Positions 61,501 to 64,000 of a DNA stretch of 64,000 nt are shown piece by piece. Position 1 is the stretch's first letter. Every line of letters begins with the position of its first letter. Source of the stretch: Ooceraea biroi (lineage: Eukaryota > Arthropoda > Insecta > Hymenoptera > Formicidae); NCBI RefSeq assembly GCF_003672135.1, contig NC_039511.1, forward strand, positions 5,730,464 to 5,794,463. The letters are read 5' to 3'. Made by a program: the position numbers and the translations under genes. The notes below the pieces were generated by a model. The model did no database searches, was not told where the DNA came from, and was given only the letters and a program-made list of their open reading frames with translations.

Positions 61501-64000
61501 TGATTTCCGTCAGCGGCAACTTAGGACTTTCATATGGGAACTCGAATAACTTATTCTCCACGCCGCAAAGCGATGATCCTTGCTCCAGCTTGGTGAAAAT
61601 ATCCTGAACACTCTTTTTCGTTGTTTGAAATTCGGATGGTTTTGGTTCCGGTTTTTTTATTTCTTGAATAGTTGTCGCTTGCTCGTAACTTTTCATTAGT
61701 TTTCCGACTGTCGCTTCTTGAACTTGTCCGTCCTCTGTCAGTTTGATCATTTCCTTTGGCCCTTTCGGCACTGTCTCCTTTTTGTCACTTTCCTTCGTAA
61801 TGGACTCAAAGAAGCTCAATGCATCTTTCTTTGCAATTGTGGAGGTTTCCACGTTTTCATTCTCAATCAACGATTTTTGTTCTGTCGTTATCAGGGGCTC
61901 CACGATATCTCTTTCAACCTCCTTCTTTGTGACTGTTTGTTCGGTTCGAAGTTTAGACTCCATGAGGGATGGAGTCTTATGCTCCAGTTTCATATGAAAC
62001 TTCTGTTCTGATTTCGTTTCGGTTTCGTGGGATTCGATTATAGACGAAATCGTTTCCGATTTGCTAGCCTTTATTTCTGGCTCGTCGATCTTTCGCACGG
62101 TGTCGATCGTAGTCTTAGCCAGCGTCGTAATTGGCTTAAGCAATGTACTTGGCTGGACTGTCGTTGTTGGCTCGCCCATAAAGGTACCTGATGATATCTC
62201 TTCTTTTTTTCCTTCGGACTAAGTGCAATATAATATCACAAGCATTTATAAATTAATTTTGATTAAGTATCATCAGATAGAAAATATTCTAAGCTATCTT
62301 ATATGATCTAGGGAATAAATAATGCAATAGATGTTCTTTAAAAGATATAATAAATAATATAATATTAGATAAATAATAAAAGAAGTAATAAAAATTGTAA
62401 ATTACCTGGACGACACTTTTACCCTGGATGCCTTCGTATACAACAGTTTTATGCACCTCTACCATAGTTTCGGGTTTCGGCTCGAAAACCGCAATATCAG
62501 CAATGCTCTGTGCCTCGCCACCAGCGTTCGTCGCTCGCACCATGTATTTTCCGGCATCTTCTTCCTTGGCTGTAATGTAAACACAATAATAAATTTTACT
62601 ACCAAAAATTTTAAAGATTATAGGAAAAGAGGAAAACGTATAAAAATTCATTAAGCTATGAAATGATTTTGACAAAAAATATACCTTTGTCTATAACTAA
62701 CGTGTAACAATTTCCCTGTTGAATAATTCTCAATTCAGGTGGTCGTTCATTGATCGGCACATCATTTTTATACCACGTGACCGTGGGTTCGGGTATGCCG
62801 GTGATTTCTACTTCCATGATAACGCGATCTCCCTTTTTCACTACTTGAGCTTTGAGGCGTTTGCCGAAAACCGGGGGGAATATCGTCTCTAAAATTGTAT
62901 ATAAGCAATAAATCAATTTATAATATAAATTGCAGATTGCGTGTCTGACTGTTGATCGATTCGTACACTTACTCTTAACAACGAGATCAGCCGTGCTGCT
63001 GGCACTTCCAACATCATTACTGATCGTGCAAGTATAACGTCCAGCGTCTTTCACGTTGACATTCTTCAGCTCCAGTTTCACGTGATTATGAGCGAAAGTA
63101 ACTTTTACATTATCCTTCGATGTCAATTCTTGACCGTTCTTTGACCACAGAATCGTCGGTTGTGGAAAACCTGAAATAAATCAATACAACAATAAAATAC
63201 AATATCTATGTAATCAATGTAGTAATAAATAATAAGTATAATAAAAATTGTAAAACAGAAAATAAATATATGACTAAAAAATATATGATGATATAAAACC
63301 ATAATTATTAAATTTTTTTAAGAAAAATTACAGGATTAAAGTATTGAAGTATACTCACCATCGATGATACCTTCGAAGATTACATCTTCGCCTTGATCCA
63401 CGATCATCCCCGTAATTGGCGAAACAAACCTAGGTGCTATTGGTTTCCTAGATGGCTTTTGAATTTGACTCGCCTTGACATCGCGTTTCATGCCTTCCGT
63501 TTCCTCGGACACGACGACGGTCTTCTCCTGTTGCAATTCGCCAGGTCGTTCTTGCACGATCTTTTCGTACTCTTCGATTTTATGAGACTGAAAGATAACA
63601 GTTTTAATTAATATCACACGACAATCGTACGTTCGAGAATGTTTGACATAATAAGACAACTACTACTTTCACAAAAATACATAATGCAGACGTATTTAAC
63701 ATATTTACTTGTACGACAGGTGGTGCTCCGTTTTCCGAGGTGGACTGTTCCGAGCTTTGCACAGTTGTTTTCGTGCAAACGCTAGTAGGTTCGTGCCCGG
63801 ATTGCGATAAAGTGGAACTCATGGTAGATGATACAAACTCCTTTTTCGTAGACGTTGTTGAAGAATGCGTGACGGTAGATGACATCTTGGTTAGTACTTG
63901 ACTTTCACTACCACCCTCATGATACGTCTTTTCGCTGGAGAAGTGTTTATCGCTAGTGCTTGCAGGATGCATGATATCTGCAAACTGTGGAACTAATTCG
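52307..64000 (-). CDS. zormin: Zormin-like Ig protein of the sarcomere, 5' end off window
   Basis: Fourteen in-phase exons upstream of sls on the same strand. The order is a Ser/Thr-rich N-terminal part, Ig domains 1 and 2, a roughly 1,460-residue disordered region, Ig 3, then a tail. The disordered region repeats two motifs: SDYESDxDSR followed by W and DSEEPxYRRVKAP, and PGSPPEIxY. Zormin is known in Drosophila as a Z-disc and M-line protein with scattered Ig domains, and to my memory its gene lies next to sls. The identification rests on architecture and position, not on an alignment. It stops at a TAG (52551-52553), with an open frame continuing beyond it. Confidence 0.75.
52509..52514 (-). 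promoter_or_regulatory. zormin: Possible zormin poly(A) signal (AATAAA)
   Basis: AATAAA on the minus strand, 40 nt past the TAG stop. If used, the zormin 3' UTR is very short. It also lies inside the open frame that continues after the TAG, so the two readings compete. Confidence 0.3.
52551..52750 (-). CDS. zormin: zormin tail exon ending at TAG
   Basis: After acceptor aattacag it reads ASSSIHGVYRDQKERIIERF, ALKDLFLSRDKEV, ESFYDLGLTADYR, then TAG. The join to Ig3 is in phase. A possible donor (AG then gtagtt) overlaps the stop, so the exon could also be spliced there in phase 2. An AATAAA lies about 40 nt past the stop. Confidence 0.72.
52751..55154. other. zormin: 2.4-kb zormin intron
   Basis: Very AT-rich, holding the MITE at 53790-54000. 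No open frame with splice support on either strand. Confidence 0.6.
53790..54000. mobile_element. Short TTAA-type MITE
   Basis: 211 bp. The left end is TTAA then CTCCTTGCGATGAG. The right end is GCAAGGAG then CTAA, which looks like a TTAA with one change. The terminal repeat is about 9-17 bp. No coding capacity. Confidence 0.5.
55155..55232 (-). CDS. zormin: zormin exon: end of Ig3
   Basis: DDAGTYACTATNSLGS, then VTSAHLEVP. 78 nt, phase 1 both ends. Found by reading the splice sites, because it has no start codon. Confidence 0.85.
55371..55551 (-). CDS. zormin: zormin exon: core of Ig3
   Basis: PLKDIAVVSGLPARFECIV, NILWSKNHRIVENS, CRLTIMRAFP. Phase 1 exit. Confidence 0.87.
55626..55723 (-). 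CDS. zormin: zormin exon: linker to Ig3
   Basis: GSPWPTSNGVSSSKEVIQPY, then LPKKAPTFIT, the A strand of Ig3. Phase 0 exit. Confidence 0.82.
55724..56213. other. zormin: zormin intron before Ig3
   Basis: 490 bp, A-rich on the plus strand near 56060-56160. Nothing recognisable. Confidence 0.6.
56214..56720 (-). CDS. zormin: zormin exon: conserved-looking YDFGYEFG segment and Ser/Pro-rich tail
   Basis: GTKQIDPDTGLIYFKYDFG, YEFGIVLPGEGKK, KWDPTSESEFSEVED, then a Ser/Pro-rich run with regular SPSLPSLSP spacing. 507 nt, phase 1 both ends. The first 30 residues are unusually aromatic and may be a binding motif. Confidence 0.85.
56980..57165 (-). CDS. zormin: zormin exon: Arg/Ser-rich segment
   Basis: IATRHISDMTSSFKSRTEKF, then ILKQPVDLRTTESDEPRTY. 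186 nt, phase 1 both ends, between ctgcag and gtaaca. Confidence 0.82.
57460..58164 (-). CDS. zormin: zormin exon: full SDYESD unit between two PPEIxY motifs
   Basis: GHPDKLFYIGKHREQQAM, LLPGSPPEIAYAPPQPQ, FRESDYESDVDSSRIRPKW, DSDTEEPHYRKVQAP, LQPGSPPEYGYISG. The acceptor at 58165 (gatcgag) is the one that keeps phase 1. A more upstream start near 58195 would add CPLGTVWDR but does not fit the phase of the previous exon, so the 5' edge is uncertain. Confidence 0.78.
58165..58937. other. zormin: zormin intron with an unassigned exon-like piece
   Basis: 773 bp. At about 58582-58617 (minus) a strong ttttttccag acceptor is followed by an open frame (TCSPPGKLY) and a gtacaa donor, but it only reads in phase 0, which fits neither neighbour. 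I left it out of the model. Confidence 0.5.
58938..59127 (-). CDS. zormin: zormin exon: SDYESD motif copy
   Basis: KTEHSMDQLHRKLGPAEKIL, then SKFVKADFRESDYESDYDG, which lacks the W/DSEEP half of the motif. Phase 1 exit at gtatta. Confidence 0.8.
59423..62218 (-). CDS. zormin: zormin exon: long disordered region with SDYESD and PPEIxY motifs
   Basis: 2,796 nt, 932 codons, phase 0 both sides. It is rich in Glu, Lys, Ser, Thr and Pro with no folded domain. PPEICYMPKP, PPEIGYIPPP and PGSPPIYVQP mark motif copies, and ESDYESDFDSRLKAKWRPYE is the clearest SDYESD unit. GYMADTDEPF is a variant. Such short conserved motifs in a disordered protein usually bind partners. The donor gttcga is weak but keeps phase, and the ORF runs another 36 codons if it is not used. 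Confidence 0.88.
62406..62569 (-). CDS. zormin: zormin exon: end of Ig2 and linker
   Basis: AKEEDAGKYMVRATNAGGE (no F-strand Cys), then VEVHKTVVYEGIQGKSVVQ. Phase 0 exit. Confidence 0.87.
62685..62888 (-). CDS. zormin: zormin exon: first two-thirds of Ig2
   Basis: PPVFGKRLKAQVVKKGD, VTWYKNDVPINERPPE, YTLVIDK. Phase 1 both ends. Confidence 0.87.
62973..63170 (-). CDS. zormin: zormin exon: rest of Ig1
   Basis: FPQPTILWSKNGQEL, KDAGRYTCTISNDVG, VVK. 198 nt, phase 1 both ends. Both core Cys/Trp positions are kept. Confidence 0.87.
63359..63587 (-). CDS. zormin: zormin exon: linker and first half of Ig1
   Basis: SHKIEEYEKIVQERPGELQ, then APRFVSPITGMIVDQGEDV. Phase 0 to phase 1. Confidence 0.85.
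63709..64000 (-). CDS. zormin: zormin exon (partial): Ser/Thr-rich segment
   Basis: The frame is open to the window edge (ELVPQFADIMHPAST). It is very Ser/Thr-rich (TKMSSTVTHSSTTSTKKEF) and ends PPVVQ in phase 0 at gtaaat. An acceptor-like ccacag lies just before TTTGCAGAT, so the exon could begin at about 63984. The ATG at 63970-63972 could be internal. Confidence 0.75.

Noticed and set aside
59699..61997. Plus-strand open frames up to 136 codons
   Set aside because: Shadows of the 2.8-kb zormin exon; composition mirrors the coding strand.
1..64000. Search for tRNA, rRNA, CRISPR, operon or prophage features
   Set aside because: None seen; splice structure and gene content are those of an insect nuclear locus.

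Overview
The window comes from an insect nuclear genome, most likely a hymenopteran and plausibly an ant. The evidence is the gene content (an arthropod titin/kettin locus and its zormin-like neighbour), many short introns, AT-rich introns with CpG-rich patches, and small TTAA- and TA-flanked MITEs. The species assignment is inference. Almost all coding sequence is on the minus strand, so genes read from high to low coordinates.

Gene 1, sallimus (sls; insect titin/kettin), fills 1-49996. I rebuilt 53 coding exons by hand from splice sites. Every junction agrees in phase and all but one intron is GT-AG. The start codon is at 49994-49996, with an in-frame stop just upstream, and the 3' end runs off the left edge. 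The product in the window is about 9,400 residues. In order it has a Gln-rich N-terminus; 31 Ig domains, mostly separated by kettin-type linkers (29318-46723); a charged helical linker (25.6-26.25 kb); Ig 32-35 (23911-25650), which brings the total to the 35 Ig domains known for kettin; one giant 6.85-kb PEVK exon (11768-18616) with two tandem-repeat arrays; Ig 36-42 (6348-12080); a conserved-looking helical domain (5305-6093); and the start of a long Ser/Thr/Glu-rich spring exon (1-3706). A stop codon just inside the intron after Ig 35 offers a simple way to make the short kettin isoform.

Gene 2, a zormin-like gene, occupies about 52307-64000 on the same strand. Fourteen exons are visible and its 5' part lies beyond the right edge. 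It encodes two N-terminal Ig domains, a long disordered region with recurring SDYESD and PPEIxY motifs, another Ig domain, and a tail exon carrying an unusual in-frame TAG. Both proteins belong to the sarcomere: kettin/sallimus links Z-disc actin to thick filaments and acts as a spring, and zormin is a Z-disc/M-line protein.

Non-coding stretches include the 5.3-kb intron at 18617-23910, which carries a candidate spliced plus-strand mini-gene (20682-21280), and the 3-kb intron at 26251-29317 with a 490-bp inverted-repeat element. The 2.3 kb between the two genes should hold the sls promoter. Open points worth checking are two phase-preserving alternative-splice regions around 7.5-8.8 kb, a GC-AG intron, the nested plus-strand gene, and the zormin TAG.
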